Shown one piece after another: positions 36,505 to 46,089 of a stretch of DNA of 64,000 nt (within the stretch, counting starts at the first letter, position 1; each line of letters starts with the position of its first letter). The translations under genes and the position numbers were made by a program. The notes under the pieces were generated by a model that searched no databases, had not been told where the DNA came from, and saw only the letters and a program-made list of their open reading frames with translations. The stretch comes from Haemophilus parainfluenzae T3T1 (GTDB taxonomy: Bacteria > Pseudomonadota > Gammaproteobacteria > Enterobacterales > Pasteurellaceae). The stretch covers positions 2,005,501-2,069,500 of the forward strand of contig NC_015964.1 in the NCBI RefSeq assembly GCF_000210895.1. The letters run 5' to 3'.

Positions 36505-39500
36505 ATGTTGCCCCGTCTTTCTAATGTGCCACAACTTAATAATGTGGTAAGTGATTATCTTAGCGAACTCCAAAAACAGCATTTTGAAGGTGATATTGCC
36601 TCAAATTATGCGGACCGTTTAAGTCTCGCTACGGATAACAGCGTCTATCAACAACTTCCACAGGCTATTTTGTTCCCTAAATCTGTTGCAGATGTGGTAC
36701 GCATCGCCAAATTAGCCAATAAAGAGAAATTCCTTCACTTAACCTTTACACCTCGCGGTGGCGGCACGGGCACAAATGGGCAATCTATTAATAACAATAT
36801 TATTGTGGATCTCTCTCGCCACATGACTGGCATTTTAGAGCTTAATATAGAAGAACGTTGGGTTCGCGTTCAAGCAGGTGTAGTAAAAGACCAACTAAAC
36901 CAATTTTTAAAACCTCACGGTTTATTCTTTGCACCAGAACTCTCCACCAGTAATCGAGCAACCCTCGGTGGCATGATTAATACCGATGCTTCCGGTCAAG
37001 GTTCATTACAATATGGTAAAACCTCCGATCACGTTTTAGCATTACGTTCTGTTTTGATGAATGGTGAAATATTAGATACAAGTGCGGTCAAATCCGACGA
37101 TGTTTTAGAAAACTATCCACTAGCAGAAAATGGAAAAACACTACATCAAACGATTTTCCAACGTTGTAAAGAAAAGCGCGCCTCAATCATTCAAGATTTA
37201 CCACAACTCAATCGCTTTCTCACTGGTTACGATCTTAAGAATGTCTTTAATAAAGATGAAAGTGAATTTAACCTCACCCGAATTCTGACAGGGTCAGAAG
37301 GATCACTTGCGTTTATCTGTGAAGCTAAACTTAATTTATTACCGATTCCGAAATATCGTACCTTAATTAATGTGAAGTACAGCTCATTTGATGCAGCCCT
37401 TCGCAATGCGCCTTTTATGGTGAAAGCCAATGCCCTTTCCGTTGAAACCGTCGATTCCAAAGTGCTGAACCTTGCTAAGCAAGATATTATTTGGCATTCA
37501 GTGAAAGAACTTTTAACAGAAGAACAAAATCCAATTCTGGGTTTAAACATTGTGGAATATGCGGGTAGCAATCAAGCCAAAATCGTCAGCCAAGTGACCG
37601 CACTTTGTCAGCAATTAGATGAAAAAATTGCACAAGGCAAAGATCATATTATCGGCTATCAACTTTGTTCTGACTTGCCTTCTATTGAACGTATTTATGC
37701 TATGCGTAAAAAAGCGGTGGGGCTATTAGGTAATGCGAAAGGCGCTGCCAAACCGATTCCTTTTGTGGAAGATACCTGTGTACCACCAGAACATCTTGCG
37801 GATTACATTGCAGAATTTAGAGCTTTATTAGATAGCCATAATCTGCAATACGGGATGTTTGGCCATGTTGACGCTGGCGTATTGCACGTTCGCCCCGCTT
37901 TAGACCTATGCGATAAAGAACAAGTCAAACTCTTTAAACAAATTTCAGATGAAGTGGCAGAACTCACGGTGAAATATGGCGGTTTGTTATGGGGAGAACA
38001 CGGCAAAGGCGTACGCTCTCATTATGGGGAGAAATTCTTTACCCCCGAACTTTGGCAAGAGTTGCGTTATGTGAAGTTCTTATTTGACCCAAACAATCGT
38101 CTCAATCCAGGTAAAATCTGTACACCACTTAATAGCGATGCGGAGCTCTATTCGATTCTCTCGCCGATGCGTGCGGACAATGATCGCCAAATCCCAATTC
38201 AAATGCGAGACGAATTCAAAGGCGCGATAAACTGTAACGGCAATGGACTTTGCTTTAACTTTGATGAGCACAGCATTATGTGTCCTTCTATGAAAGTGAG
38301 TAAAAACCGCATATTCTCGCCAAAAGGACGAGCCGCCATGGTGCGTGAATGGTTGCGATTAATGGCCAATGAAAACGTATCGCCTGATCAATTAGATTTT
38401 CATAAAACACAAGTCAAACTGACCGCACTTGTGGAACGTTTCCGCAATAGCGTGCAGAAATGGCGTGGTGAATATGACTTCTCACATGAAGTAAAAGCGG
38501 CAATGGATACTTGTCTGGCTTGTAAAGCCTGTGCAAGCCAATGTCCGATTAAAATTGACGTACCAAGTTTCCGTGCGAAATTTTTCCATTTCTACCACAG
38601 CCGTTATTTGCGTCCAGCTAAAGATCATCTTGTGGCAAATTTAGAAGTTGCAGCATCTTATATGGCGAAACAACCGGCATTATTCAATTATTTCACCAAG
38701 CTGAAAGTCACTCAAAGCTTGGTTGAAAAAACACTTGGCATGACTGATTTACCTCTCCTTTCAGAGCCAAACCTTCAACAACAATTGGTAGAAATTGGTT
38801 ATCAAGGTAAAAAATTAGAAGAGTTGGAAAGTCTCAGTGCCACAGAAAAAGCCAATATGCTCTTTATCGTACAAGATCCTTATACCTCTTATTACGATGC
38901 TAAAGTGGTGCGAGACTTTGTCGCTCTCACACAAAAATTAGGATTCTCACCAATCCTTCTGCCTTTTAAACCGAATGGCAAAGCCATGCATATTAAAGGT
39001 TTTTTAGCTCGCTTTAGTAAAACCGCTAAAACACAAGCGGAATTTTTAAATCGCGTCGCCAAATTCAATGTGCCTTTGGTCGGAGTTGATTCCGCTATTG
39101 TGCTTTCTTATCGTGATGAATATAAAGAAGCCTTAGGGAATTCTCGCGGTGACTTCCATGTACTCACGGCACATGAATGGCTGACCAATCAATTAGAAAG
39201 TAACACATTACAAAGTGCGGTAAAAAATATCGCAAAATCTGACCGCACTTTTGAGTGGCATTTATTCCCTCATTGTACTGAATCCACCTTTATGCCAAAC
39301 AGCCCAAAAGAATGGCAGAATATTTTCGCGCAATTTGGACAAACCTTGAAGGTAGAAAAAGTTGGCTGCTGTGGTATGGCGGGCGTATTTGGTCATGAAG
39401 TACAAAATCAAACCATGTCGAAAGATATTTACGATGTATCATGGGGCAAAAAATTACAAGGTAAAGATCCGAATCATTGCCTCGCGACTGGCTATTCCTG

Positions 39501-39576
39501 CCGTAGCCAAGTGAAGCGATATGAAAAAGCCATCTTGAAACACCCTGTTCAAGCATTGCTTGAGATTTTAAATTAG
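36505..39576 (+). CDS. FAD-linked oxidase / Fe-S oxidoreductase (YdiJ-like)
   Basis: Fusion enzyme of 1023 residues, like E. coli YdiJ (about 1018). The N-terminal PCMH FAD-binding domain has TPRGGGTGTNGQS and GGMINTDASGQGSLQYG, with the FAD-oxidase C-lobe ending in FGHVDAGVLHVRP and GEHGKGVRS. A 4Fe-4S segment follows (CLACKACASQCP, near residue 670), then a CCG-type domain with VGCCGMAG. It probably oxidises a D-2-hydroxyacid; D-2-hydroxyglutarate is the substrate usually proposed for YdiJ. I start at the ATG at 36505; a 23-codon extension would read through the TTTATA repeats. Four to five uptake sequences lie inside. Confidence 0.88.
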   Translation: MLPRLSNVPQLNNVVSDYLSELQKQHFEGDIASNYADRLSLATDNSVYQQLPQAILFPKSVADVVRIAKLANKEKFLHLTFTPRGGGTGTNGQSINNNIIVDLSRHMTGILELNIEERWVRVQAGVVKDQLNQFLKPHGLFFAPELSTSNRATLGGMINTDASGQGSLQYGKTSDHVLALRSVLMNGEILDTSAVKSDDVLENYPLAENGKTLHQTIFQRCKEKRASIIQDLPQLNRFLTGYDLKNVFNKDESEFNLTRILTGSEGSLAFICEAKLNLLPIPKYRTLINVKYSSFDAALRNAPFMVKANALSVETVDSKVLNLAKQDIIWHSVKELLTEEQNPILGLNIVEYAGSNQAKIVSQVTALCQQLDEKIAQGKDHIIGYQLCSDLPSIERIYAMRKKAVGLLGNAKGAAKPIPFVEDTCVPPEHLADYIAEFRALLDSHNLQYGMFGHVDAGVLHVRPALDLCDKEQVKLFKQISDEVAELTVKYGGLLWGEHGKGVRSHYGEKFFTPELWQELRYVKFLFDPNNRLNPGKICTPLNSDAELYSILSPMRADNDRQIPIQMRDEFKGAINCNGNGLCFNFDEHSIMCPSMKVSKNRIFSPKGRAAMVREWLRLMANENVSPDQLDFHKTQVKLTALVERFRNSVQKWRGEYDFSHEVKAAMDTCLACKACASQCPIKIDVPSFRAKFFHFYHSRYLRPAKDHLVANLEVAASYMAKQPALFNYFTKLKVTQSLVEKTLGMTDLPLLSEPNLQQQLVEIGYQGKKLEELESLSATEKANMLFIVQDPYTSYYDAKVVRDFVALTQKLGFSPILLPFKPNGKAMHIKGFLARFSKTAKTQAEFLNRVAKFNVPLVGVDSAIVLSYRDEYKEALGNSRGDFHVLTAHEWLTNQLESNTLQSAVKNIAKSDRTFEWHLFPHCTESTFMPNSPKEWQNIFAQFGQTLKVEKVGCCGMAGVFGHEVQNQTMSKDIYDVSWGKKLQGKDPNHCLATGYSCRSQVKRYEKAILKHPVQALLEILN

Positions 39577-39591
39577 ATCTAGGAAGAATAT

Positions 39592-40008
39592 ATGATTTGG
39601 AAAAAACACTTCACCCTTGAGCAACTTAATGAAATGGGGAAACATTGTGCTGTTGAGCATTTAGGTATTGAAATCTCGGCTTATGGTAAAAACTGGATTG
39701 AGGCAAAAATGCCCGTGGATCATCGCACCACTCAGCCTTTCGGCTTATTACATGGTGGGGTGTCTGTTGCGTTGGCAGAAACTATTGGTTCATTGGCGGG
39801 ATTTCTCAGTATAGAAGAAGGTCAAGTTGCCTTAGGGTTAGATATCAATGCCAATCACCTTCGCCCAGTGAAACAAGGTTTTGTGACGGCAAAGGCTACG
39901 CCAATTGCTTTAAATCAAAATACCCATGTTTGGCAAATTGACATTCGCGATGAACAAGATAAACTCTGTTGCGTTTCTCGATTAACGCTTTCTATCAAAC
40001 ATTTATGA
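39592..40008 (+). CDS. menI: Hotdog-fold acyl-CoA thioesterase (MenI/YdiI-like)
   Basis: Thioesterase of 138 residues in the PaaI/YdiI group; in E. coli YdiI (MenI) hydrolyses 1,4-dihydroxy-2-naphthoyl-CoA in menaquinone synthesis. The catalytic region is [19 protein letters not shown] with the conserved Glu, and [13 protein letters not shown] follows. It starts 15 bp after the YdiJ-like gene with AGGAAG upstream. Its stop overlaps the hemH start in an ATGA, so these genes form an operon. Confidence 0.88.
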   Translation: MIWKKHFTLEQLNEMGKHCAVEHLGIEISAYGKNWIEAKMPVDHRTTQPFGLLHGGVSVALAETIGSLAGFLSIEEGQVALGLDINANHLRPVKQGFVTAKATPIALNQNTHVWQIDIRDEQDKLCCVSRLTLSIKHL

Positions 40009-40976
40009 ATACAATAAAAAAAATCGGCATCATTTTAGCGAATCTTGGTACGCCAGATGCCCCTCAACCCGCGGCGATCTCTCGTTATTTGTGGGAATTT
40101 TTAATGGATCCTCGCGTGGTAGATTTACCTCGTTGGAAATGGTATCCCCTTTTAAAAACCATTATTTTACCAATGCGTTCTAAACGTATTGCACGAAATT
40201 ATCAATCTATTTGGACAGAACAAGGCTCTCCCCTGCTTGCGATTACAAAGCAACAACAAGCGGATTTACAACCTTATTTGACTGAACAAGGTATCAATGC
40301 ACACGTCGAAATTGCCATGACTTACGGCAATCCTTCGATGCAAAGTGCGGTCAAAAATTTACTCAAAAATGACGTGGAACGCATAATTGTGTTGCCACTT
40401 TATCCGCAATATTCCAGCACGACAACGGGTGCATTAATCGATTCCTTCAATCGTGCGATTGCGCAAGAGCGCAATATTGTGCCTTTTGAGTTTATTCATT
40501 CTTATCATCTTGATGAAAACTACATTAATGCGTTGGTAGATTCCATCAAAGTGCGGTTAAAACCAGATGAGTTTTTACTCTTTTCTTACCACGGCATTCC
40601 ATTACGTTATGAGAATATGGGCGATTATTATCGTCAGCATTGTAAACAAACCACGATTGCCATTGTGGATAAATTGGGTTTAACCGAAAACCAATGGAAT
40701 ATGACGTTCCAATCTCGTTTTGGTCGTGAAGAATGGTTACAACCTTATACGGATCACTTTTTAGAAGAAGCCGCTTCTCAAGGTATTCAAAAAATAGCGG
40801 TGATTTGCCCGGGCTTTTCGGTGGATTGTTTAGAAACCTTAGAAGAAATTGAGGTTGAAAATAAAGAAACATTCTTAAATCATGGTGGTGTGTCTTATCA
40901 CTACATCCCTGCATTGAATGCTGAAAAAGCACATATTGAAATGATGGGGAAACTGGTTTTGGATAAGTTGAAATAG
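40005..40976 (+). CDS. hemH: Ferrochelatase
   Basis: Inserts ferrous iron into protoporphyrin IX (323 residues). The N-terminus [20 protein letters not shown], the metal-site histidine in [19 protein letters not shown] and the later [18 protein letters not shown] are typical. I start at ATG 40005, which makes a 4-nt ATGA overlap with menI; the 12-codon upstream extension lies wholly inside menI. It is followed by the palindromic repeat cluster and no obvious terminator, so those hairpins may end the transcript. Confidence 0.95.
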   Translation: MNTIKKIGIILANLGTPDAPQPAAISRYLWEFLMDPRVVDLPRWKWYPLLKTIILPMRSKRIARNYQSIWTEQGSPLLAITKQQQADLQPYLTEQGINAHVEIAMTYGNPSMQSAVKNLLKNDVERIIVLPLYPQYSSTTTGALIDSFNRAIAQERNIVPFEFIHSYHLDENYINALVDSIKVRLKPDEFLLFSYHGIPLRYENMGDYYRQHCKQTTIAIVDKLGLTENQWNMTFQSRFGREEWLQPYTDHFLEEAASQGIQKIAVICPGFSVDCLETLEEIEVENKETFLNHGGVSYHYIPALNAEKAHIEMMGKLVLDKLK

Positions 40977-40978
40977 TG

Positions 40979-41116
40979 AATCTCCCCCTAGCCCCCTCTT
41001 TGCGAAAGAGGGGGGCGCTTAATAGCAAATGAATGCTCTCCGTTCTTAACTATCCCTTAAAGATATTTCTAATAAAATTAAAAAATCCTCTTTTGCAAAA
41101 TGGGATGAGGGAAATT
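40979..41116. repeat. MITE-like unit 1
   Basis: Left end: TCTCCCCCTAG plus hairpin CCCCCTCTTT-GCG-AAAGAGGGGG (40992-41014). Right end: decayed inverted copy (ATCCTCTTTTGCAAAATGGG, 41085-41116). About 138 bp. Confidence 0.6.
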
Positions 41117-41141
41117 AATTTTAAATAAGTTGCAGTAGTTA

Positions 41142-41316
41142 AATCTCCCCCTGCCCCCTCTTTGCAAAAGAGGGGGGAGCTTAATAGCAAATAAATGCTT
41201 TCCTATTCTCACTTAATAAATATTTTCTAATTAAATATTTTATCTATCAAAACCTTTAACATCTTCCCCTCCAATAAAAAAAGCCCCTCTTTTGTAAAGA
41301 GGGGTTGGGGAGATTT
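41142..41316. repeat. MITE-like unit 2
   Basis: Left end: AATCTCCCCCTG plus hairpin CCCCCTCTTT-GCA-AAAGAGGGGG (41154-41176). Right end: intact inverted copy at 41281-41316. About 175 bp; no coding capacity. Confidence 0.65.
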
Positions 41317-41328
41317 AAAAAATAAACA

Positions 41329-41356
41329 AAAAGGCGAACCTTTCGATTCGCCTTTT
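41329..41356 (-). terminator. Porin terminator
   Basis: AAAAGGCGAA and its complement form a 10-bp stem with an 8-nt loop and a following T run on the minus strand, 22 bp beyond the porin stop. Confidence 0.8.
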
Positions 41357-41378
41357 AAGATTCTTTTCTAATCAAAGA

Positions 41379-42425
41379 TTAGAAGAATACACGCATACCT
41401 ACACCGATAGCTTTGTCAGTTGTTTTGCCAGTCTCTGCATAACCACCTTTAGCTGTTTGTTCGAATTCTTTAGTACGTACGTATTTACCTTCTAAGAACA
41501 CCACAACTTGTTTGTGAAGTTGATAGTCAGCACCAAGTAAGAAACCGTGAGTTTTCTCTTTATCAGATTCGCCTTTCGCGCGTTCGTATAAGTAGTTACC
41601 ATATACTTTAGATGCTGGGCTTACTTGATATGCAAAACCTGGAGATACATAGAATTTGTTAGTTTTTGCATCAGCAACTTTTTCATGTCCGTAGCCTAAA
41701 TCAGCAATAACTTTGAAATCACCCATAGTGTAGCCAAATGATGCTAACACACCATCTAAACGGTGAGCATCTTTTGTACTAGTTTCATAATTAGTATGAC
41801 CGTAAGCAAAACGAGCATCTAAATCGCCTGCATTAAATAACGCACCTAAAGCGAATGCATTTTTGATGCCTTGTTTAAGTACCATACCCTTATCAGAGTA
41901 ATGTTGTTTGAAGTTGTAGTTCGCACTTAATTGTACGCCTTCAATACCTTTGTAGTCGTAACGAACTACACTGTGGCCTGAAGTAAGAACATAGTCACCT
42001 TTTGGATTGATTCCGTATTCATAGTCAACAGTTTGGCTTAAATCATCAGCGATGGTTAATTGACGACCAAATGTTAAATCACCATGAGCTTTGCTACCTA
42101 AACCTACGAAAGCACGTTTAGTATAAACACCACCAAATTTATCGTTAGAAGAAGTATCATCGAAACGAGCTTCATAACGACCTAATGCATAGTATTCCCC
42201 ATCTAAGTTGTGTTTTACAGTAACACCTAAACGTGAACCCGCATTACGTAATGCTGAGTCAGTTTCTGATTTGTTAGAACCTTTTTTTACGCTAGTTTTT
42301 TCCATGATTAAACGAAGAGAACCGTTTAATTCAACTTTACTACCTTCGTTGTCATAAATTACTGCTGCGTTTGCTGCTGAAGCTGCAACTGCGGAAACGA
42401 TTAATGCTGCTAGTGTCTTTTTCAT
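41379..42425 (-). CDS. Major outer-membrane porin (P2/OmpC-like)
   Basis: General-diffusion trimeric porin of 348 residues. The signal peptide is residues 1-20 (ending ASAANA), the mature start is AVIYDNEGSKVELNGSLRL, the repeated beta-strand pattern and the constriction-loop region are present, and the protein ends in the C-terminal Phe (GVGMRVFF) needed for BAM assembly. It is a single-gene unit. Upstream on the minus strand are TTGACA-16-TAATAT and a good CRP-like site, so expression is probably high and cAMP-responsive. I do not assign a gene name because Pasteurellaceae carry several porin paralogues. Confidence 0.9.
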   Translation of the reverse strand: MKKTLAALIVSAVAASAANAAVIYDNEGSKVELNGSLRLIMEKTSVKKGSNKSETDSALRNAGSRLGVTVKHNLDGEYYALGRYEARFDDTSSNDKFGGVYTKRAFVGLGSKAHGDLTFGRQLTIADDLSQTVDYEYGINPKGDYVLTSGHSVVRYDYKGIEGVQLSANYNFKQHYSDKGMVLKQGIKNAFALGALFNAGDLDARFAYGHTNYETSTKDAHRLDGVLASFGYTMGDFKVIADLGYGHEKVADAKTNKFYVSPGFAYQVSPASKVYGNYLYERAKGESDKEKTHGFLLGADYQLHKQVVVFLEGKYVRTKEFEQTAKGGYAETGKTTDKAIGVGMRVFF

Positions 42426-42512
42426 AATTGTTATTCCTTTTGGTTGTTACCGATGATTTTTGATTGAAACTATTTTTCATAAAGAGTTCAATCTCCGAAA
42501 TAGACGCCGCAA

Positions 42513-42540
42513 ATATTACAAAATAAACTTATAGTGTCAA
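42513..42540 (-). promoter_or_regulatory. Porin promoter
   Basis: TTGACA (complement of 42535-42540), a 16-bp spacer and TAATAT (complement of 42513-42518). Predicted start near 42506 gives a leader of about 80 nt. Confidence 0.65.
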
Positions 42541-42568
42541 TGGGAGGAACCGCACCAATTTTCTAAAA

Positions 42569-42584
42569 TTGGATCAAGATCACA
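42569..42584 (-). promoter_or_regulatory. CRP-like site upstream of the porin
   Basis: TGTGATCTTGATCCAA on the minus strand matches the CRP 16-mer at 13 positions. Its centre lies about 70 bp upstream of the predicted start, a spacing on the correct face for class I activation. Confidence 0.55.
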
Positions 42585-42694
42585 TTTTTCGAGTAAAAAA
42601 GATTGTTTTTTGAACTAAACAATCAAGTATTTAAAATTATTCTTACCAAGATAAGATAAAATGCTGTACAGAATTTTGGCGTATTGTAAAGAAA

Positions 42695-42725
42695 AAAGCG
42701 GCCAGATTTTAAATCTGACCGCTTT
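42695..42725 (-). terminator. valS terminator
   Basis: A 15-bp inverted repeat (AAAGCGGCCAGATTT with its near complement). The single mismatch becomes a G.U pair only in the minus-strand RNA, and the minus strand continues CTTTTTTC. It ends 18 bp beyond valS. Confidence 0.75.
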
Positions 42726-42742
42726 CTTACTTCGTTTTAAAA

Positions 42743-45607
42743 CTACAACGCTTCAATCGCTTTATACTGTTCTTGGATTTTTTCTAATCCAGATTGGTAT
42801 TCCGCTTGTTTTTCACGTTCTTTTGCAATCACTGCTTCAGGTGCTTTAGCCACAAAAGCTTCGTTGCTAAGTTTGTCCTCGATACGTTTAACTTCATTTT
42901 GATATTTTTCAATCTCTTTGGTTAAACGGGCAAGCTCTGCTTCTTTATTGATAAAGCCAGCCATTGGCACAAGCAATTCAGCATTGCCAACAAGTTTCGC
43001 TACCGCAAGCGGTGCAGCTTCGTTTGTGGCTAATACTTGAACGTTGTCTAACTTCGCCATGGCTTTTAAAAGAGCGGTCTGTTTTTCGAGAATTTTTGCA
43101 TTTTCCGCACTTAAATTACGGAATAACAGATCTAAGCCTTTGCTTGGTGCGATGTTGCTTTCTGCACGGATATTACGCACCGCAACGATCACTTCTTTTA
43201 ACCACTCAATTTCAGCTTCTGCTTCTGGATCAAAGCCGTTCTCTTCCACTTGTGGGAAAGGTTGTAACATAATGCTATCAGCCGTAATGCCGACAAAACC
43301 TTTCACTTTTTGCCAAATTTCTTCGGTAATAAATGGAATCAGCGGATGCGCTAAACGTAATAATTTTTCTAACACATGAACCAAGGTTTGGCTTGCCGCA
43401 CGGATTTGTGCGGCATTACCGTTTGCAAATACTGGTTTAGTCAATTCTAAATACCAGTCGCAGAATTGGTTCCAAGTAAACTCATAAATCGCATTGGCAC
43501 AAAGGTCAAAACGATATTGGCTTAATGAATTACGGAACGTTTCCACGGTGCGATTGAATTCTGATTGAATCCAACGATCCGCTAATGAGAACTCGATCTC
43601 GCCTTCGCTTAAATCCAATTTGTCATTCGTTAAGACGAAACGGCTTGCATTCCATAATTTGTTACAGAAGTTACGGTAACCTTCTAAGCGTTTCATATCC
43701 CAGTTGATATCACGACCGTTTGAAGCCAATGCCGCTAATGTGAAACGCAATGCGTCTGTACCGTGAGCGGCAATACCTTCAGCAAATTCTTTGCGCGTTG
43801 CTTTAGCAATTTTCTCCGCTAATTGCGGCTGCATCATGTTGCCGGTACGTTTTTCAAGTAAATCTTCAAGGCTGATGCCATCAATCATATCGATTGGGTC
43901 AAGCACGTTACCTTTTGATTTAGACATTTTTTGACCTTGCTCATCACGGATCAATCCTGTTACGTACACGGTTTTGAATGGTACTTGTGGTTTGCCATTT
44001 TCATCTTTCACGAAGTGCATGGTAAACATAATCATACGTGCAACCCAGAAGAAGATGATGTCGAAGCCGGTAATTAACACATCTGTCGGGTGGAACATTT
44101 TAAGTTCTTTGGTTTGCTCTGGCCAACCTAAAGTTGAGAATGTCCACAAGCCTGATGAGAACCACGTGTCTAACACATCTTCATCTTGTTTGAGTTCAAC
44201 CGCAGAATCTAAGCTGTATTTTGACCGCACTTCTTCTTCGTTACGCGCGACATAAACGTTGCCTTCCGCGTCATACCACGCTGGAATACGGTGTCCCCAC
44301 CAAAGTTGACGAGAGATACACCAATCTTGAATATCACGCATCCAAGAGAAGTAAAGGTTTTCGTATTGTTTTGGCACGAATTGGATTTCGCCGTCTTCCA
44401 CTGCTTTAATCGCCACATCGGCAAGCGGTTTCACACTCACATACCATTGGTCAGTTAGCATCGGCTCGATTGGCACGCCACCACGGTCACCATAAGGCAC
44501 TTTGAGATCGTGTGGTTTAATTTCGTCTAATAAACCTAGCGCTTCAAAATCTGCCACGATTTTCTTACGTGCAGCGAAACGCTCTAAACCACGGTAATCC
44601 GCAGGAATAGTTGCTTCATAGCCGGCAAGTGGTTTGCCGTCTGTGCCGATAATTTCCGCTTCATCACGGATATCTGCATTTAAAGTTAACACGTTAACCA
44701 TCGGCAAGCTGTGACGTTTACCCACTTCGTAGTCATTGAAGTCATGTGCAGGGGTAATTTTCACGACACCAGTACCGAATTCACGATCCACATATTCATC
44801 AGCAATAATAGGAATTTCACGATTAGCCAATGGCAGAACCACGGTTTTACCGATTAAAGATTGATAACGCTCATCTTCAGGATGCACCGCAACCGCCGTA
44901 TCGCCCAACATAGTTTCTGGACGTGTAGTTGCTACCACTAAATAATCTTTACCATCTGCCGTTTTTGCACCGTTTGCTAACGGATAACGGAAGTGCCAAA
45001 GGGAACCTTTGCTCTCTTTGTTTTCCACTTCTAAATCAGAAATCGCAGTGTGAAGTTTTGGATCCCAGTTTACCAAGCGTTTGCCACGGTAAATCAAACC
45101 CTCTTCGTGCAAGCGAACAAACACTTCTTTTACAGCATTCGATAAACCATCGTCCATCGTGAAACGCTCACGTTCCCAGTCGATTGAGTTACCTAAACGA
45201 CGCATTTGTTGGCTGATTGTGCCACCAGAATAAGCTTTCCAATCCCAGATTTTGTTGATGAACGCTTCACGACCATAATCATGGCGAGTTTTGCCTTCTT
45301 CTGCGGCGATTTTACGTTCCACCACCATTTGGGTTGCAATACCCGCATGGTCTGTCCCCGCTTGCCATAATGTATTATGCCCTTCCATACGGTTAAAACG
45401 GATTAAGGTATCCATTAAGGTTTGTTGGAAAGCATGCCCCATGTGTAGGGAACCGGTTACGTTCGGTGGCGGAATCGCTATGCAATAGCTCGGCGCATTT
45501 TCATTTTCAGACGGTTTAAAATAACCACTCTCTTCCCAATGTTGATAAAGGGCTTGCTCTACCGCAGACGGATTAAAACGGTCTGCCATTTCGAATTTTT
45601 GTGTCAT
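42743..45607 (-). CDS. valS: Valyl-tRNA synthetase
   Basis: Class I aminoacyl-tRNA synthetase of 954 residues. The HIGH-type motif is in [18 protein letters not shown], the editing domain is in the middle (residues about 190-330, with [15 protein letters not shown]), the KMSKS loop is [12 protein letters not shown], and a C-terminal coiled coil ([17 protein letters not shown]) completes the protein. The start is [11 protein letters not shown] at 45607. A second copy of the start region lies 938 bp upstream in the accessory pocket. In many gammaproteobacteria valS and holC are neighbours; here the pocket separates them. Confidence 0.97.
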   Translation of the reverse strand: MTQKFEMADRFNPSAVEQALYQHWEESGYFKPSENENAPSYCIAIPPPNVTGSLHMGHAFQQTLMDTLIRFNRMEGHNTLWQAGTDHAGIATQMVVERKIAAEEGKTRHDYGREAFINKIWDWKAYSGGTISQQMRRLGNSIDWERERFTMDDGLSNAVKEVFVRLHEEGLIYRGKRLVNWDPKLHTAISDLEVENKESKGSLWHFRYPLANGAKTADGKDYLVVATTRPETMLGDTAVAVHPEDERYQSLIGKTVVLPLANREIPIIADEYVDREFGTGVVKITPAHDFNDYEVGKRHSLPMVNVLTLNADIRDEAEIIGTDGKPLAGYEATIPADYRGLERFAARKKIVADFEALGLLDEIKPHDLKVPYGDRGGVPIEPMLTDQWYVSVKPLADVAIKAVEDGEIQFVPKQYENLYFSWMRDIQDWCISRQLWWGHRIPAWYDAEGNVYVARNEEEVRSKYSLDSAVELKQDEDVLDTWFSSGLWTFSTLGWPEQTKELKMFHPTDVLITGFDIIFFWVARMIMFTMHFVKDENGKPQVPFKTVYVTGLIRDEQGQKMSKSKGNVLDPIDMIDGISLEDLLEKRTGNMMQPQLAEKIAKATRKEFAEGIAAHGTDALRFTLAALASNGRDINWDMKRLEGYRNFCNKLWNASRFVLTNDKLDLSEGEIEFSLADRWIQSEFNRTVETFRNSLSQYRFDLCANAIYEFTWNQFCDWYLELTKPVFANGNAAQIRAASQTLVHVLEKLLRLAHPLIPFITEEIWQKVKGFVGITADSIMLQPFPQVEENGFDPEAEAEIEWLKEVIVAVRNIRAESNIAPSKGLDLLFRNLSAENAKILEKQTALLKAMAKLDNVQVLATNEAAPLAVAKLVGNAELLVPMAGFINKEAELARLTKEIEKYQNEVKRIEDKLSNEAFVAKAPEAVIAKEREKQAEYQSGLEKIQEQYKAIEAL

Positions 45608-45690
45608 TTATATCTTCTCTTTTTGTAGGATGAGCTTTAGCCCACCGTTTAAATTGAAGTGGTAGGCTAAGACCTACCCTATATTATTAA
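45590..45690. repeat. Direct repeat, valS-proximal copy
   Basis: Covers the first codons of valS, its leader and a GTAGGATGAG...ACCTACCC palindromic element. It is a diverged copy of 46521-46625: both share ATTTCnAATTTTTGTGTCAT, TTCTCTT, GTAGGnTGAG and ACCGTT in the same order. Confidence 0.7.
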
Positions 45691-45697
45691 AATTAAA

Positions 45698-46087
45698 CTA
45701 AGAAAAGTTTAACCAACTTAATTCACTTATATTGATTTCTAAGTCTTTTAATAATTTATTTGTTTCAATATATTTGAATGGATTTCTTTGATTATTAGTT
45801 ATTTTTTGCCATGCATTTGGAATATTAATTTTCGCATAGGAACTAAACTCCAAACATTTACGATTACTATCAATAGCTTTACCAACTATTCCCGTAAGCT
45901 TGCAAACCATAATTGCAGTTCCCTGCTCGGCATCGTGAGTAGCCCACTCTTGAGTTAAACAACGAGTTATCACAGCATATTCTAAATTTTCAGCTCTCTC
46001 TTGACTAACACACCACCAACCAATGCCACCATCTTCTTTCATTTCTTTTAAGCTTTTTCCACCAAAAATTAAAATTGATTCGCTCAT
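45698..46087 (-). CDS. Uncharacterised 129-residue protein next to yqfB
   Basis: I do not recognise this protein with confidence. It has 129 residues, no signal peptide or membrane segment, and four Trp plus several Cys. The segments GIGWWCVSQERAE, GTAIMVCKLTGIVG and the ending NPFKYIETNKLLKDLEINIS...LSWL recall the pattern of small PUA/EVE/ASCH-like RNA- or nucleotide-binding domains, but this is only an impression. It begins 2 bp after the yqfB stop, so the two are surely co-transcribed and possibly functionally linked. Together they form a module bracketed by the duplicated valS start. Confidence 0.6.
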   Translation of the reverse strand: MSESILIFGGKSLKEMKEDGGIGWWCVSQERAENLEYAVITRCLTQEWATHDAEQGTAIMVCKLTGIVGKAIDSNRKCLEFSSYAKINIPNAWQKITNNQRNPFKYIETNKLLKDLEINISELSWLNFS

Positions 46088-46089
46088 TT

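Larger units (their letters stand above)
40977..41378. repeat. Intergenic cluster of four palindromic repeats
   Basis: This 402-bp gap has no gene. It is built of two similar units, 40979-41116 and 41142-41316. Each starts with a direct copy of AATCTCCCCCT...CCCCTCTTT-hairpin and ends with an inverted copy (GGGGAGATTT at the far end of the second). Between the ends both units share GCTTAATAGCAAAT and AATGCT. The inverted copy of the first unit (41085-41116) is degenerate. The porin terminator follows at 41329-41356. Confidence 0.75.
42426..42742. other. Region upstream of the porin, and the valS 3' side
   Basis: A 317-bp gap. It contains the porin leader and promoter (42513-42540), a CRP-like site (42569-42584), an AATTTTCTAAAATT inverted repeat beside that site, and the valS terminator (42695-42725). 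No ORF here is credible. Confidence 0.6.

Noticed and set aside
40546-41028. Reading frame spanning hemH 3' end and repeats on the minus strand
   Set aside because: Antisense to hemH and running into the palindromic repeat; no features of a gene.
43008-44430. Further Apl-like cores GCAAGCGGT in valS
   Set aside because: They match only 8 of 9 bases and are explained by Ala-Ser-Gly/Pro-type codons; not counted as foreign uptake sequences.
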